Below are positions 46,883-55,411 of a stretch of DNA of 64,000 nt, one piece after another; positions within the stretch are counted from its first letter, which is position 1; the number at the start of each line of letters is the position of its first letter. The notes under the pieces were generated by a model that saw nothing but the letters and a program-made list of their open reading frames with translations, searched no databases and was not told where the DNA came from. This DNA comes from Propionibacterium sp. (GTDB lineage: Bacteria; Actinomycetota; Actinomycetes; Propionibacteriales; Propionibacteriaceae). A program made the translations under genes and the position numbers. The DNA lies in contig DUOB01000151.1 of the NCBI GenBank assembly GCA_012839035.1, forward strand, positions 32,589-96,588. The letters run 5' to 3'.

Positions 46883-48076
46883 GTGAGCACACGCCTGTTC
46901 ACCTCCGAATCCGTGACCGAGGGTCATCCGGACAAGATCGCCGACGCGATCAGCGACACGATCCTCGACGAGATGTTGCGCCAGGATCCCGAGTCGCGGG
47001 TCGCCGTCGAGACCCTGGTGACCACCGGTCTGGTGGTGGTGGCCGGTGAGGTGACCACCGAGGCGTACGCGGAGATCCCGCACCTCGTCCGCGAAAAAAT
47101 CCTCGAGATCGGCTATGACTCGTCGCACAAGTCCTTCGACGGGCGTTCGTGCGGCGTGCAGATCTCGATCGGGCAGCAATCGCCCGACATCGCCCAAGGT
47201 GTGGACGTCGCGGTGGAGCGGCGTCTGGAACAGTCCGTCGACGAGTTCGATCTGCAGGGCGCCGGCGATCAGGGCCTCATGTTCGGTTATGCGTGCGATG
47301 ACACCCCGTCGCTCATGCCGCTGCCGATCGACCTGGCCCATCGCCTTGCCGAGCGGCTCACTGCCGTGCGCAAAGAGGGCGTGATGCCCTATCTGCGTCC
47401 GGACGGCAAGACCCAGGTCACCATCGAATACGACGGCGACCGGCCCGTGCGCCTGGACACCGTCGTGGTGTCCTGCCAGCACGCCCCCGACATCGACCTC
47501 GACGCGATGCTGTCGCCCGACGTGCATGAGCAGGTCATCACCCCCGTGCTCGCGGACTATGCGCTCGACCATCACGACTATCGGTCCCTGGTCAACCCGA
47601 CCGGCAAGTTCGTCATCGGTGGCCCCATGGGGGACGCCGGGCTGACCGGACGCAAGATCATCGTCGACACCTACGGCGGCATGGCCCGCCACGGCGGCGG
47701 CGCGATGTCCGGCAAGGACCCGTCGAAGGTCGACCGGTCGGCGTCCTACGCGATGCGCTGGGTCGCCAAGAACGTCGTCGCGTCCGGGTTGGCCAGGCGG
47801 TGTGAGGTGCAGGTGGCGTACGCGATCGGCCGCGCCCATCCCGTCGGCTTCTATCTCGATTGCTTCGGCACCGAGCAGGTGCCTGTCGCGCAGATCTCCG
47901 ATGCGGTGCTGGCGACCTTCGATCTGCGGCCCGCGGCGATCACCGCGGTGCTGAACCTCAAGCGACCGATCTATGCGGCGACGTCCGCGTACGGCCACTT
48001 CGGCCGCGACCTCCCCGAGTTCACCTGGGAGGCCACCGACCGGGCCGACGCGCTCGCCCGGGCCGTCAAGGGCTGA
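46883..48076 (+). CDS. metK: S-adenosylmethionine synthetase
   Basis: A 397-residue MAT that makes SAM from ATP and methionine. Landmarks: [31 protein letters not shown], and the [21 protein letters not shown] loop, all intact. GTG 46883 is preceded by GGAAGGAAACCC. The gap to coaBC is 39 nt, too short for a SAM riboswitch. Three other methionine-related genes (metB, metH, and possibly the class I aminotransferase) lie in this window but are not linked to it. Confidence 0.97.
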   Translation: MSTRLFTSESVTEGHPDKIADAISDTILDEMLRQDPESRVAVETLVTTGLVVVAGEVTTEAYAEIPHLVREKILEIGYDSSHKSFDGRSCGVQISIGQQSPDIAQGVDVAVERRLEQSVDEFDLQGAGDQGLMFGYACDDTPSLMPLPIDLAHRLAERLTAVRKEGVMPYLRPDGKTQVTIEYDGDRPVRLDTVVVSCQHAPDIDLDAMLSPDVHEQVITPVLADYALDHHDYRSLVNPTGKFVIGGPMGDAGLTGRKIIVDTYGGMARHGGGAMSGKDPSKVDRSASYAMRWVAKNVVASGLARRCEVQVAYAIGRAHPVGFYLDCFGTEQVPVAQISDAVLATFDLRPAAITAVLNLKRPIYAATSAYGHFGRDLPEFTWEATDRADALARAVKG

Positions 48077-48080
48077 CGCC

Positions 48081-48584
48081 GTGCGCCGGCTCCTCGGCCT
48101 CGTGGCGCTGCTCCTCGCAGCGATGCTGGTGCTGGGGGCCGGGGCGTACAAGCTCATGAACTCCCGCACCATCCAGGTCGCGGGGGAGCTGGTCGCACGC
48201 GTCGACACGACCGAGAAGGTCGTGGCACTGACGTTCGACGACGGCCCGACGGCCGGGGACACCGACGCGATCCTGCGGACGCTCGCCGAGCACGAGGTGC
48301 GGGCGACCTTCTTCGTGGTCGGCGAGTCGGTGGCGGCCGATCCGGAGTCGGCGCGCACGATCATGTGGGACGTCGCGGTCGAGGACTATTCGGGCGGTCC
48401 GCCGCAGTCTGCCGAGGAACTGGTGCGGTTGACCGTCGAGGGAGTACGCCCCGGGTCGGTCGTGCTGCTGCACCCCTGGCACGGGCGCACCCCGACCCAG
48501 GCAGCGATCGGGCCCGTGATCGAGGAACTCAAAGGTCGGGGCTATCGCTTCGTCACCGTGGACGAGCTCCTGGCGCTGCGCTGA
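48081..48584 (+). CDS. Polysaccharide deacetylase (NodB-fold) with internal deletion, probably inactive
   Basis: A 167-residue protein with an N-terminal membrane anchor (residues about 2-24, RRLLGLVALLLAAMLVLGA) and the two ends of a NodB domain. The first motif TFDDGP is at 51-56 and ATFFVVGES at 75-83; the late WDVAVEDYSGG and VVLLHPWHGR are at 96-136. The middle is gone: the metal-binding HxxxH motif and RPPYG motif, expected between about residue 90 and 92, are absent, along with about 70 residues. The frame is kept, so the protein can be made, but it should not bind metal or deacetylate. Lies 4 nt after metK. Confidence 0.75.
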   Translation: MRRLLGLVALLLAAMLVLGAGAYKLMNSRTIQVAGELVARVDTTEKVVALTFDDGPTAGDTDAILRTLAEHEVRATFFVVGESVAADPESARTIMWDVAVEDYSGGPPQSAEELVRLTVEGVRPGSVVLLHPWHGRTPTQAAIGPVIEELKGRGYRFVTVDELLALR

Positions 48585-48585
48585 C

Positions 48586-48951
48586 TCAGTCGATCGCCGA
48601 TCGCCCGCGCAGACGGTCGAGGGCCCGGCGGTCCTTCTTGGTCGGGCGACCGGCACCGCGGTCCCGACGGGCCACGGGCGCCGAGAGGTGCGCGGGGCGC
48701 TCGGGAGAGTGGTCGACATAGCACTGGACCGCGACCGGCGCGCCGACCCGTTTGGTGATCAGCTGCGTGACCTCGAACTCCCGTGTCCAGCCCGGCTGGC
48801 GCCAGGTCACCCGGTCGCCGATCTTGACCTGCTGGGCCGGCTTCACCGGATTGTCGTTGACCCGGATGTGCCCACCCTTGCAGGCGCTCGTGGCCAGGGA
48901 ACGGGTCTTGAACAGCCGCACCGACCACAGCCACACGTCCAGTCGTGCCAC
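48586..48951 (-). CDS. S4-domain RNA-binding protein (Hsp15-like)
   Basis: A 121-residue S4-domain protein. The S4 motif occupies residues 1-60 (RLDVWLWSVRLFKTRSLATSACKGGHIRVNDNPV), the tail is basic (RRDRGAGRPTKKDRRALDRLRGR). In E. coli, Hsp15 rescues stalled 50S subunits with attached peptidyl-tRNA; the same role here is inferred. Start GTG 48951 has AAAGGGGG about 5 nt upstream. Confidence 0.88.
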   Translation of the reverse strand: MARLDVWLWSVRLFKTRSLATSACKGGHIRVNDNPVKPAQQVKIGDRVTWRQPGWTREFEVTQLITKRVGAPVAVQCYVDHSPERPAHLSAPVARRDRGAGRPTKKDRRALDRLRGRSAID

Positions 48952-49056
48952 GTCGCCCCCTTTCGATTGCCCCTACCGGTGAGGCCTCCGTTATACACCC
49001 CACTCTCCTCGGCAGCATCCGGATCAGCGACCGGCTTCGTTGTCGGAGCCTCCTTC

Positions 49057-49062
49057 TAGGAT
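49057..49062 (+). promoter_or_regulatory. -10 element for leaderless priA transcript
   Basis: TAGGAT lies 7 nt before ATG 49070, matching the leaderless pattern seen elsewhere in the window. Confidence 0.5.
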
Positions 49063-49069
49063 CGCGACC

Positions 49070-51082
49070 ATGTCCGACGCACTGATCTCCGCCGATGCGC
49101 TGGCCCCCGGCGAGGGCCGCCCGATTGCCCGCGTCGCCGTGGACATGCCGCTGCCGCATCTGGACCGCTTGTTCGACTATCTGGTGCCGGAGCGCTGGTC
49201 GGAGCACGCCCAACCGGGGGTCCGGGTGCGGGTGCGGTTCGCCGGGCAGCTGCGAGACGGGTTCATCCTCGAGCTGGGTGAGGAGCCGAACCCGTTGCGG
49301 ACTCTGTCACCCCTCGAGCGGGTGGTCTCCCCGGAGCCGGTGCTCACTCCCGAGGTCGCCCAGCTGGTGCGCGCTGTTGCCGACCACTATGCGGGGAGCT
49401 TCGCCGATGTCATGCGACTGGCGGTGCCTCCGCGTCATGCGGCGACGGAGAAGGCGGATCCTCCGGACCGACAGGAACCGCTTCTGGGCGGCACGGACGC
49501 GGGACCGTTCGAGCACTACCCGACGGGTCCCGAATTCGTGGCCGCGGTGGCGCGGGGGGATTCGCCCAGGTCGGCGTGGCAAGTGGCGCCGACCGCGGGA
49601 CCGGCGGGGGACTGGGTGGCCGGTTTCGTCGAGGCAGCCCGGGCGGCCCTCGATTCCGGACGGGGTGCGTTGCTGATCGTGCCGGACGCCCGTGATCTCG
49701 CCCGATTGACCAAGGCCTGTGCCGAGCGGTTCGGTGAATCGTCGTTCGTCGCGCTCAGCGCCGAGGACGGGCCGGCCGCCCGCTATCGGTCGTTCCTCGC
49801 CGCGGTCCGCGGGCAGGTGCGCTTGGTGGTGGGGACGCGCGCGGCGGCCTATGCGCCGGTGCACCATCTGGGCCTGGTCGGCATCTGGGACGACGGCGAC
49901 GACCTGCACAGTGAGCCACGCGCACCCTATCCGCACGTGCGCGACATCCTGGCGCTGCGAGCGGGCATCGCGCGCTGTGCTGCCCTGTTCGCGGCGCGGC
50001 ACCGGACCTGCGAGATCGAGCAGCTGATCGAGCGGGACTGGCTGCGTCCGCTGGCGCTCGCACCGGGTCAGCAGCGACGGGTGTCACCGGCCGTTCGGCT
50101 GGCCGCGGACACGGATTGGGAGCTCGAGCGCGACCCCCTCGCGCGTTCGGTGCGTCTGCCCCGCCAGGTTTTCGACGTGATGCGTGCCGGGCTCAGTGCC
50201 GGTCCGGTGCTCGTGCAGGTCCCGCGGGCAGGCTTCCTCGTGGTGCTGGTGTGCGCCGAGTGCCGCGAGCGGGTGCGGTGTCCCCACTGTCAGGGTCCGG
50301 TCCGGACCGGCTCTGCCCATGCCTCCTGTGAGTGGTGCGCCCGTCCGATCACCGGATGGCGCTGTCCGGAGTGCGCGGCGACGCACTGGCGCGCGCCCGT
50401 GGTCGGCGCTGCCCGCACCGCGGAGGAGCTCGGTCGGGCGTTCCCCGGGGCCAAGGTCATCCAGTCCGCAACCGATCGGGTGATCGCCGAGGTCGGCGCC
50501 GAGCCCGCGCTGGTCATCGCCACCCCGGGGGCCGAACCGGTCGCCGAGACCGGCTATGCGGCCGCCGTCCTGCTCGACACGGAGCTGCTGCTCACCCGTC
50601 TCGATCTGCGCGTGGACGAGGAAGCCCACCGGCGATGGCTGAACGCCATCGGTCTGGTGCGTCCCGGGGCCGAACAGGGCACGGTTATCGCGGTGGGCCC
50701 CACGAGTTCCATGGCACTCCAGGCGCTCGTGCGAGGTGATCCGGCCGGGTTCGCCCATCGGGAATTGCAGGACCGGGAACAGGCCGGCTTCACTCCGGCG
50801 GTGAAGATGATCACTGTCGAAGGGCCGCTGACCGCACTCGCGGAGTTCAGCGCCGCACTGACCGAAACCTTGGCGGATCTCCCGGACCTGGATCTCGGAG
50901 GCCCGATCGAGCTGCCGAGAACACCGCATGTGGAGGAAGCCCTGGGCCGGTCCACCATGCGGGTGCCGCTGGACCATGCCCACGCGCTCGTCGGGGCCGT
51001 CCGCGAAACCGTGGCGATCAGATCGGCCAAGAAGCTGCCCGGCGCCCTGCGCGTCCGGGTCGACCCGATCGTCGTCGGCTGA
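49070..51082 (+). CDS. priA: Primosomal protein N' (PriA), helicase motifs degenerate
   Basis: A 670-residue replication-restart protein of actinobacterial type. The N-terminal 3'-DNA-end-binding domain is recognisable (VAVDMPLPHLDRLFDYLVPE). The four pairs of zinc cysteines are kept: CAEC, CPHC, CEWC and CPEC near residues 390-450. Walker A, expected around residue 190, is absent (the segment reads APTAGPAGDWVAGF), and the DEAH box region reads GIWDDGDD. Such PriA proteins are normal for actinobacteria and are thought to act structurally instead of as helicases. ATG 49070 is 8 nt after a -10-like TAGGAT. Confidence 0.92.
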   Translation: MSDALISADALAPGEGRPIARVAVDMPLPHLDRLFDYLVPERWSEHAQPGVRVRVRFAGQLRDGFILELGEEPNPLRTLSPLERVVSPEPVLTPEVAQLVRAVADHYAGSFADVMRLAVPPRHAATEKADPPDRQEPLLGGTDAGPFEHYPTGPEFVAAVARGDSPRSAWQVAPTAGPAGDWVAGFVEAARAALDSGRGALLIVPDARDLARLTKACAERFGESSFVALSAEDGPAARYRSFLAAVRGQVRLVVGTRAAAYAPVHHLGLVGIWDDGDDLHSEPRAPYPHVRDILALRAGIARCAALFAARHRTCEIEQLIERDWLRPLALAPGQQRRVSPAVRLAADTDWELERDPLARSVRLPRQVFDVMRAGLSAGPVLVQVPRAGFLVVLVCAECRERVRCPHCQGPVRTGSAHASCEWCARPITGWRCPECAATHWRAPVVGAARTAEELGRAFPGAKVIQSATDRVIAEVGAEPALVIATPGAEPVAETGYAAAVLLDTELLLTRLDLRVDEEAHRRWLNAIGLVRPGAEQGTVIAVGPTSSMALQALVRGDPAGFAHRELQDREQAGFTPAVKMITVEGPLTALAEFSAALTETLADLPDLDLGGPIELPRTPHVEEALGRSTMRVPLDHAHALVGAVRETVAIRSAKKLPGALRVRVDPIVVG

Positions 51083-51099
51083 GCGCGGTGTGGGCTGGT

Positions 51100-51105
51100 T
51101 AGACT
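51100..51105 (+). promoter_or_regulatory. -10 element for leaderless fmt transcript
   Basis: TAGACT, 7 nt before GTG 51113. Confidence 0.5.
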
Positions 51106-51112
51106 CCCGAGC

Positions 51113-52039
51113 GTGCGTCTTGTGTTTGCCGGTACCCCCGATGTAGCCCTGCCCAGCCTCAATGCTCTCGCCGAGTCCGCTCACGAGGTGGTGGCCGTGG
51201 TGACCCGACCTGATGCGCCCGCCGGCCGCGGGAAGCGGCTCGTCGCGAGCCCGGTCGCCCAGCGGGCCGAGGAGCTGGGCATCGAGGTGCTCAAGCCGGT
51301 CCATCCCCGGGATGCCGACTTCCGGGCGCGCCTGGAAGAGCTCCGTCCGGACTGCTGTCCGGTGGTCGCCTATGGTGCGCTGCTCCCGGAATCGGTGCTC
51401 GGCATTCCCCGGCACGGCTGGGTCAACCTGCACTTCTCGCTGCTGCCGCGCTGGCGGGGCGCCGCTCCCGTCCAGCGGGCGGTCATGGCCGGCGACACCG
51501 AGACCGGGGCGTGTGTGTTCGACATCGTCCCGGAGCTCGACGCCGGGGATGTCTACGCCGAGCTGCGTACCCCCATCGCCCCCACCGAAACCGCCGGTGA
51601 CCTGCTCGCGCGACTCGCTGACGACGGCGCCGGCCTCCTCACCCGGGTGATGGATGAGCTCGAGGCCGGGACCGCGGTGGCGACCCCGCAGCCGGCCGCT
51701 GGCGTCACGATCGCGCCCAAACTCACCGTGCCCGAGGCGGAGGTCGACTGGGCGAACGCGGACGAGGAGATCCACCGGCAGATTCGTGGATGTACGCCGG
51801 CCCCCGGCGCCTGGACCACCTTCCGCGGGGAACGGTTCAAGATCCACCGCGCCCACCCCGCCGGTGGTGAGCCGCTGGATCCCGGTGTCATCAACGCGGC
51901 CAAGCAGTGGCTGCAGGTCGGCACCGGGTCGCGGCCGCTCGAACTCGATCTCGTGCAGCCGTTCGGCAAGAAGGCGATGAAGGCGGCCGACTGGGCGCGT
52001 GGTGTCGATCTCGCCCCGGGTGAGCGGTTCGGCACATGA
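51113..52039 (+). CDS. fmt: Methionyl-tRNA formyltransferase
   Basis: A 308-residue enzyme that formylates initiator Met-tRNA with 10-formyl-THF. N-terminal [18 protein letters not shown], the active-site segment [20 protein letters not shown] with catalytic Asn/His, and the downstream [17 protein letters not shown] are present, followed by the OB-like C-terminal domain. The stop overlaps the rsmB start (ATGA). Although priA ends only 30 nt upstream, a -10 element at the start codon suggests an extra, leaderless promoter. Confidence 0.96.
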   Translation: MRLVFAGTPDVALPSLNALAESAHEVVAVVTRPDAPAGRGKRLVASPVAQRAEELGIEVLKPVHPRDADFRARLEELRPDCCPVVAYGALLPESVLGIPRHGWVNLHFSLLPRWRGAAPVQRAVMAGDTETGACVFDIVPELDAGDVYAELRTPIAPTETAGDLLARLADDGAGLLTRVMDELEAGTAVATPQPAAGVTIAPKLTVPEAEVDWANADEEIHRQIRGCTPAPGAWTTFRGERFKIHRAHPAGGEPLDPGVINAAKQWLQVGTGSRPLELDLVQPFGKKAMKAADWARGVDLAPGERFGT

Positions 52040-53373
52040 GCCGCGGGCAGCCCCGCGGGAACCGGGGGAGATCCTCGCGCCGACGTCGGGTCGATCCAGC
52101 ACGGCGGGCTGCGTTCGATGCGCTGCGGGCGGTGACGGCCCATGACGGGTACGCGAACCTGGTGGGTCCCGCGCTGTTCGCCGACCGTCGCCTCGACGAG
52201 CGAGACGCGGCGTTCGCCACCGAACTGCTCCACGGCACCTGCCGTCGCCTCGGCACCTATGACCGCATCATCGAAGCCGCAGGTGGCCGCACGTTGACGA
52301 GCCTGCAGGCGGCCATCATCGATGTCCTGCGCCTCGGCGCGCACCAGCTGCTCGCGATGCGTGTGCCCCGTCACGCGGCGGTTGCGGCCACCGTCGATCT
52401 CGCGGGCGTCGCGGTGGGGGAACACGCCACCGGCCTGGTGAATGCGATCACCCGCCGCATCGATGCCCATGATCTCCCAGGCTGGCTCGATGTCCTGACC
52501 GAAGGCCTCGATGGCCGTGACGCCCTGGCGCTGCGTACGCATCACCCCCGCTGGATCGTCGATGCCTATGCCGACGTGCTGCCTGCCGACGAACTCGAGA
52601 CCGCTCTCCTGGCCAACAACGAGCCACCGGTGACAACCCTGGCCATCCGGCCCGGGCTGGCCACGGTCGCTGACCTCGTCGAGGCGGGTGCCACGGCACA
52701 CCCTGACGTGCCGACCGCCGCCACCGCAGGCGGCCATCCCGGGCGGATCGCGGCGGTCCGTGAGGGGAGAGCGGGCGTACAGGACCCCGGCTCGCAACGC
52801 GTCGCCCTCCGGCTCGCGGAGACCGACGCCCCGGACGGCCCATGGCTCGACCTGTGCGCGGGACCCGGCGGCAAGGCGGCACTGCTCGCCGGGCTGGCGA
52901 TCGGGCAGGGCACCCGGCTGTTCGCGTCGGAACTCCAGACACACCGGGCGGTGTTGGTCGGGCAGGCGCTCCGCGCGTACGCAGGCCCACTCGCGCCCGT
53001 CGTCATCGCCGCCGACGGCACCCGACCCGCCTGGCACCGGGACACCTTCGCGCGGGTGATGGCCGATGTGCCCTGCACGGGGCTGGGCGCGCTGCGCAGG
53101 CGACCGGAGGCGCGGTGGCGGCGTACCCCCGAGGACCTCACCACCCTCATCCCCCTGCAACGGCAGCTCCTGTCCAGCGCGCTCGATTCCGCGCGACCGG
53201 GCGGCGTGGTGGCCTACGTGACCTGCTCACCCCACCGCAGCGAGACCGTCGAAGTCGTCGAGGACGTGCTCGCGGAACGGCACGACGTCGAACGCATCGG
53301 GCCCGACCTGCAGCTGTGGCCCCATCGCGACCGCACCGACGCCATGTTCCAGGCCCTCCTGCGGCGCCGCTGA
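52036..53373 (+). CDS. rsmB: 16S rRNA (cytosine-967-C5)-methyltransferase RsmB
   Basis: A 445-residue methyltransferase. An Arg-rich N-terminus ([13 protein letters not shown]) is followed by a NusB-like RNA-binding domain (about 20-150; [23 protein letters not shown]) and a Rossmann SAM domain: motif [16 protein letters not shown], motif [23 protein letters not shown], and the second catalytic Cys in [13 protein letters not shown]. Normal length for actinobacteria. Starts inside the fmt stop codon. Confidence 0.94.
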   Translation: MSRGQPRGNRGRSSRRRRVDPARRAAFDALRAVTAHDGYANLVGPALFADRRLDERDAAFATELLHGTCRRLGTYDRIIEAAGGRTLTSLQAAIIDVLRLGAHQLLAMRVPRHAAVAATVDLAGVAVGEHATGLVNAITRRIDAHDLPGWLDVLTEGLDGRDALALRTHHPRWIVDAYADVLPADELETALLANNEPPVTTLAIRPGLATVADLVEAGATAHPDVPTAATAGGHPGRIAAVREGRAGVQDPGSQRVALRLAETDAPDGPWLDLCAGPGGKAALLAGLAIGQGTRLFASELQTHRAVLVGQALRAYAGPLAPVVIAADGTRPAWHRDTFARVMADVPCTGLGALRRRPEARWRRTPEDLTTLIPLQRQLLSSALDSARPGGVVAYVTCSPHRSETVEVVEDVLAERHDVERIGPDLQLWPHRDRTDAMFQALLRRR

Positions 53374-53489
53374 CGGGTACGCAGGAGAACGGGCTCGCGC
53401 GGAGGACATGGTGGGTGGCGGGGGTGAACAGGCTCACCCATTCGGGTGGACCCGGTGGTTGACGACCGGCCGGAGGTGACCCCGTGCAC

Positions 53490-53495
53490 TAGGCT
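53490..53495 (+). promoter_or_regulatory. -10 element for leaderless rpe transcript
   Basis: TAGGCT, 7 nt before GTG 53503; this spacing decides the GTG over the ATG two codons later. Confidence 0.5.
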
Positions 53496-53502
53496 CCCCT
53501 GC

Positions 53503-54174
53503 GTGGGAATGCGTATCCATCCGAGCCTGTTGTCCGCCGACTTCGCGAACCTCCAACGCGACATCGAGGCGATCCCGTCCTCCGACGGTCTGCACCTCGA
53601 CGTGATGGACTATCACTTCGTGCCGAACCTGACGTTCGGCCTGCCCGTGGTCGAGGCGATCCGCACGATCACCGACCACCACATCGACATGCACCTGATG
53701 ATCGAGGACCCGGACCGGTGGGCGCCGGCCTATGCGGAGGCGGGTTGCCAGTCGGTCACCTTCCACGTGGAGGCCTGCAAGGCACCGGTCCGGCTGGCCA
53801 GGGAACTCAGGTCGCTGGGCGCACGTGCCTCGATGGGACTCAAACCGCAGACCGACATCGCGCCGTTCGAGGACTTGCTGCCCGAACTGGACATGATCCT
53901 CCTCATGACGGTCGAGCCCGGATTCGGCGGACAGAAATTCCTCGACACCATGCTGCCGAAGGTCCGGCGGACCCGGGAGCTCGTCAAGAAGACCGGCCAG
54001 GACATCTGGATCCAGGTCGACGGTGGTGTCTCCGAATCGACGATCGATCAGTGCATCGAAGCCGGTGCGGACGTGTTCGTCGCGGGATCGGCGGTGTTCG
54101 GCGCCGATGACCCTGATGCGATGATCCGGCAGCTCCGGGCCCGCGCCGAGGAGCTCGGGGGCCACTGCCACTAA
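53503..54174 (+). CDS. rpe: Ribulose-phosphate 3-epimerase
   Basis: A 223-residue TIM-barrel enzyme of the pentose phosphate pathway (ribulose-5-P to xylulose-5-P). Landmarks: [34 protein letters not shown] (normally DVMDG[H/V]F; here Tyr replaces Gly-like position), [25 protein letters not shown] and the phosphate loop [12 protein letters not shown]. Start GTG 53503 is supported by the -10 element 7 nt upstream. Confidence 0.95.
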   Translation: MGMRIHPSLLSADFANLQRDIEAIPSSDGLHLDVMDYHFVPNLTFGLPVVEAIRTITDHHIDMHLMIEDPDRWAPAYAEAGCQSVTFHVEACKAPVRLARELRSLGARASMGLKPQTDIAPFEDLLPELDMILLMTVEPGFGGQKFLDTMLPKVRRTRELVKKTGQDIWIQVDGGVSESTIDQCIEAGADVFVAGSAVFGADDPDAMIRQLRARAEELGGHCH

Positions 54175-54186
54175 ACCCGTCTCAGG

Positions 54187-54261
54187 CACTGAGAAGTGCC
54201 ACCAGAAGGGGTGCGACGTCGCTGAGCGGGGTGGACCCGGTCCTGGGGGCACTTCCCAGTG
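54187..54261. repeat. 14-bp inverted repeat with 47-nt loop between rpe and small membrane protein gene
   Basis: CACTGAGAAGTGCC (54187-54200) is the reverse complement of GGCACTTCCCAGTG (54248-54261) with a single mismatch that becomes G-U in RNA. It lies between convergent stop codons. May be a terminator or a palindromic element; only this copy is evident in the window. Confidence 0.55.
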
Positions 54262-54289
54262 GGTGAACAGTGGTGGGCGCGTTCTCGCG

Positions 54290-54478
54290 CTAAAGCGAGG
54301 AGAAGGCCCCGACGAATCCGCCGATCCAGACCGCCCCGAGGCCGACGCCGACAAGGATGAACCCTTTGCGGCGGCGGGGGCTGCCCGCGGGGGAGCCGGA
54401 GACGACGAGGATCCCCGCGAGGCCGGTGAGCAGGCCGATCACGAGCATGCCGAAGCCGATGAACATTCCAGGTGTCAC
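54290..54478 (-). CDS. Small two-helix membrane protein, 62 aa
   Basis: Starting at GTG 54478 (7 nt after the PAC2 stop) the frame encodes two transmembrane helices: MFIGFGMLVIGLLTGLAGIL (about 5-25) and FILVGVGLGAVWIGGFVGAF (about 39-58), joined by a basic loop SPAGSPRRRKG. The frame is open much further upstream, over the PAC2 gene, but that part is a shadow. ATG 54466 is an alternative start. No family recognised; a tight link to the PAC2 gene suggests co-transcription. Confidence 0.55.
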   Translation of the reverse strand: MTPGMFIGFGMLVIGLLTGLAGILVVSGSPAGSPRRRKGFILVGVGLGAVWIGGFVGAFSSL

Positions 54479-54485
54479 GTGGCAC

Positions 54486-55328
54486 TCACAGATCGCCGCG
54501 GCGGCGGAGATAGCGCTGGAACTCGGCGGCGATCGCATCCCCGGTGGCCTCCGGGAGATCGGCCTCATCCTGGTCCGCCTCCAGCGAGGCCACATAGCCG
54601 GCCAGCTCGGGGTCCTCGTTGATGAGCTCGGCCACGCCTCGGTCCCAGGCCCGGACGAGCTCGGGCAGGTCCCCGAGGTCGATGGTCAGATCGGTGAGGT
54701 CCTCGATCCTGCCGAGCAGCGCCTGCGTCGCGCGCGGGTGCGGGGGCTGGGCCACATAGTGGGGGACCGCCGCCCACAGGCTGATGGTGTCGAATCCCGC
54801 CTCGTGACAGTGGTCGGCGAGCATGCCGGTGATCCCGGTCGGGCCCTCATAGGAAGGGGCCTCCAGGCCGAGTCGTTCGGCGAGTTCCTGGTTGGCAGTG
54901 GTTCGGGTGACCGGCACAGGCCGGGTGTGGGCGTTGTCCGCCAGCAGGGCGCCCAGCAGCAGCACCATCGACGGGCGGGCGGAACGCAGCACGGAGATCA
55001 GGGAGGTCACATAGGACCGCCACCGCAGGTTGGGTTCGGGACCGATGATCAGCACCACATCCCGGCCGCAGAGTTCCCCGATCCAGACATCAGTGCTGGG
55101 CCACTCGATGATCCGTGTGCCGCCCCGGGGTCGCCGCACGGCGGGGCGGTGGACCTGGAAGTCATAGAAGTCATCGGAGTCGAGGCTGAACACCCGGGTC
55201 GCCCCGCTGAGATCCAGCAGATGGCCGAGAGCATCCGTCGCCGCCGATCCCGCATCGTTCCAGCCGCTGAAAGCGAGAACGGCCAGCGGGTCGTGGAGGT
55301 CGCGCAGTGAGCGCTGTGCGTCAGCCAT
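54486..55328 (-). CDS. PAC2-family protein
   Basis: A 280-residue PAC2 (proteasome-assembly-chaperone-like) protein widely conserved in actinobacteria (Rv2125-like). Core motifs: LAFSGWNDAGSAATDAL near the N-terminus, DVVLIIGPEPNLRWRSY, LLLGALLADNAHTRPVPVT and GPTGITGMLADHCHEAG. ATG 55328 is preceded at 7 nt by TATCCT on the minus strand, supporting this start over the longer frame to 55400. It is near the ARC/Mpa gene at the window end, which is consistent with the proteasome link suggested by the family name, though no function is established. Confidence 0.88.
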   Translation of the reverse strand: MADAQRSLRDLHDPLAVLAFSGWNDAGSAATDALGHLLDLSGATRVFSLDSDDFYDFQVHRPAVRRPRGGTRIIEWPSTDVWIGELCGRDVVLIIGPEPNLRWRSYVTSLISVLRSARPSMVLLLGALLADNAHTRPVPVTRTTANQELAERLGLEAPSYEGPTGITGMLADHCHEAGFDTISLWAAVPHYVAQPPHPRATQALLGRIEDLTDLTIDLGDLPELVRAWDRGVAELINEDPELAGYVASLEADQDEADLPEATGDAIAAEFQRYLRRRGDL

Positions 55329-55335
55329 GCGGTCA

Positions 55336-55341
55336 AGGATA
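55336..55341 (-). promoter_or_regulatory. -10 element for leaderless PAC2 transcript
   Basis: TATCCT on the minus strand, 7 nt before ATG 55328. Confidence 0.5.
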
Positions 55342-55411
55342 GTGTGGTGTGCCGCCGCCGGGGTGGTGCGCCCAACCCCGGCGACGACAAACGTCCGCAA
55401 CCGTTCCCGTC

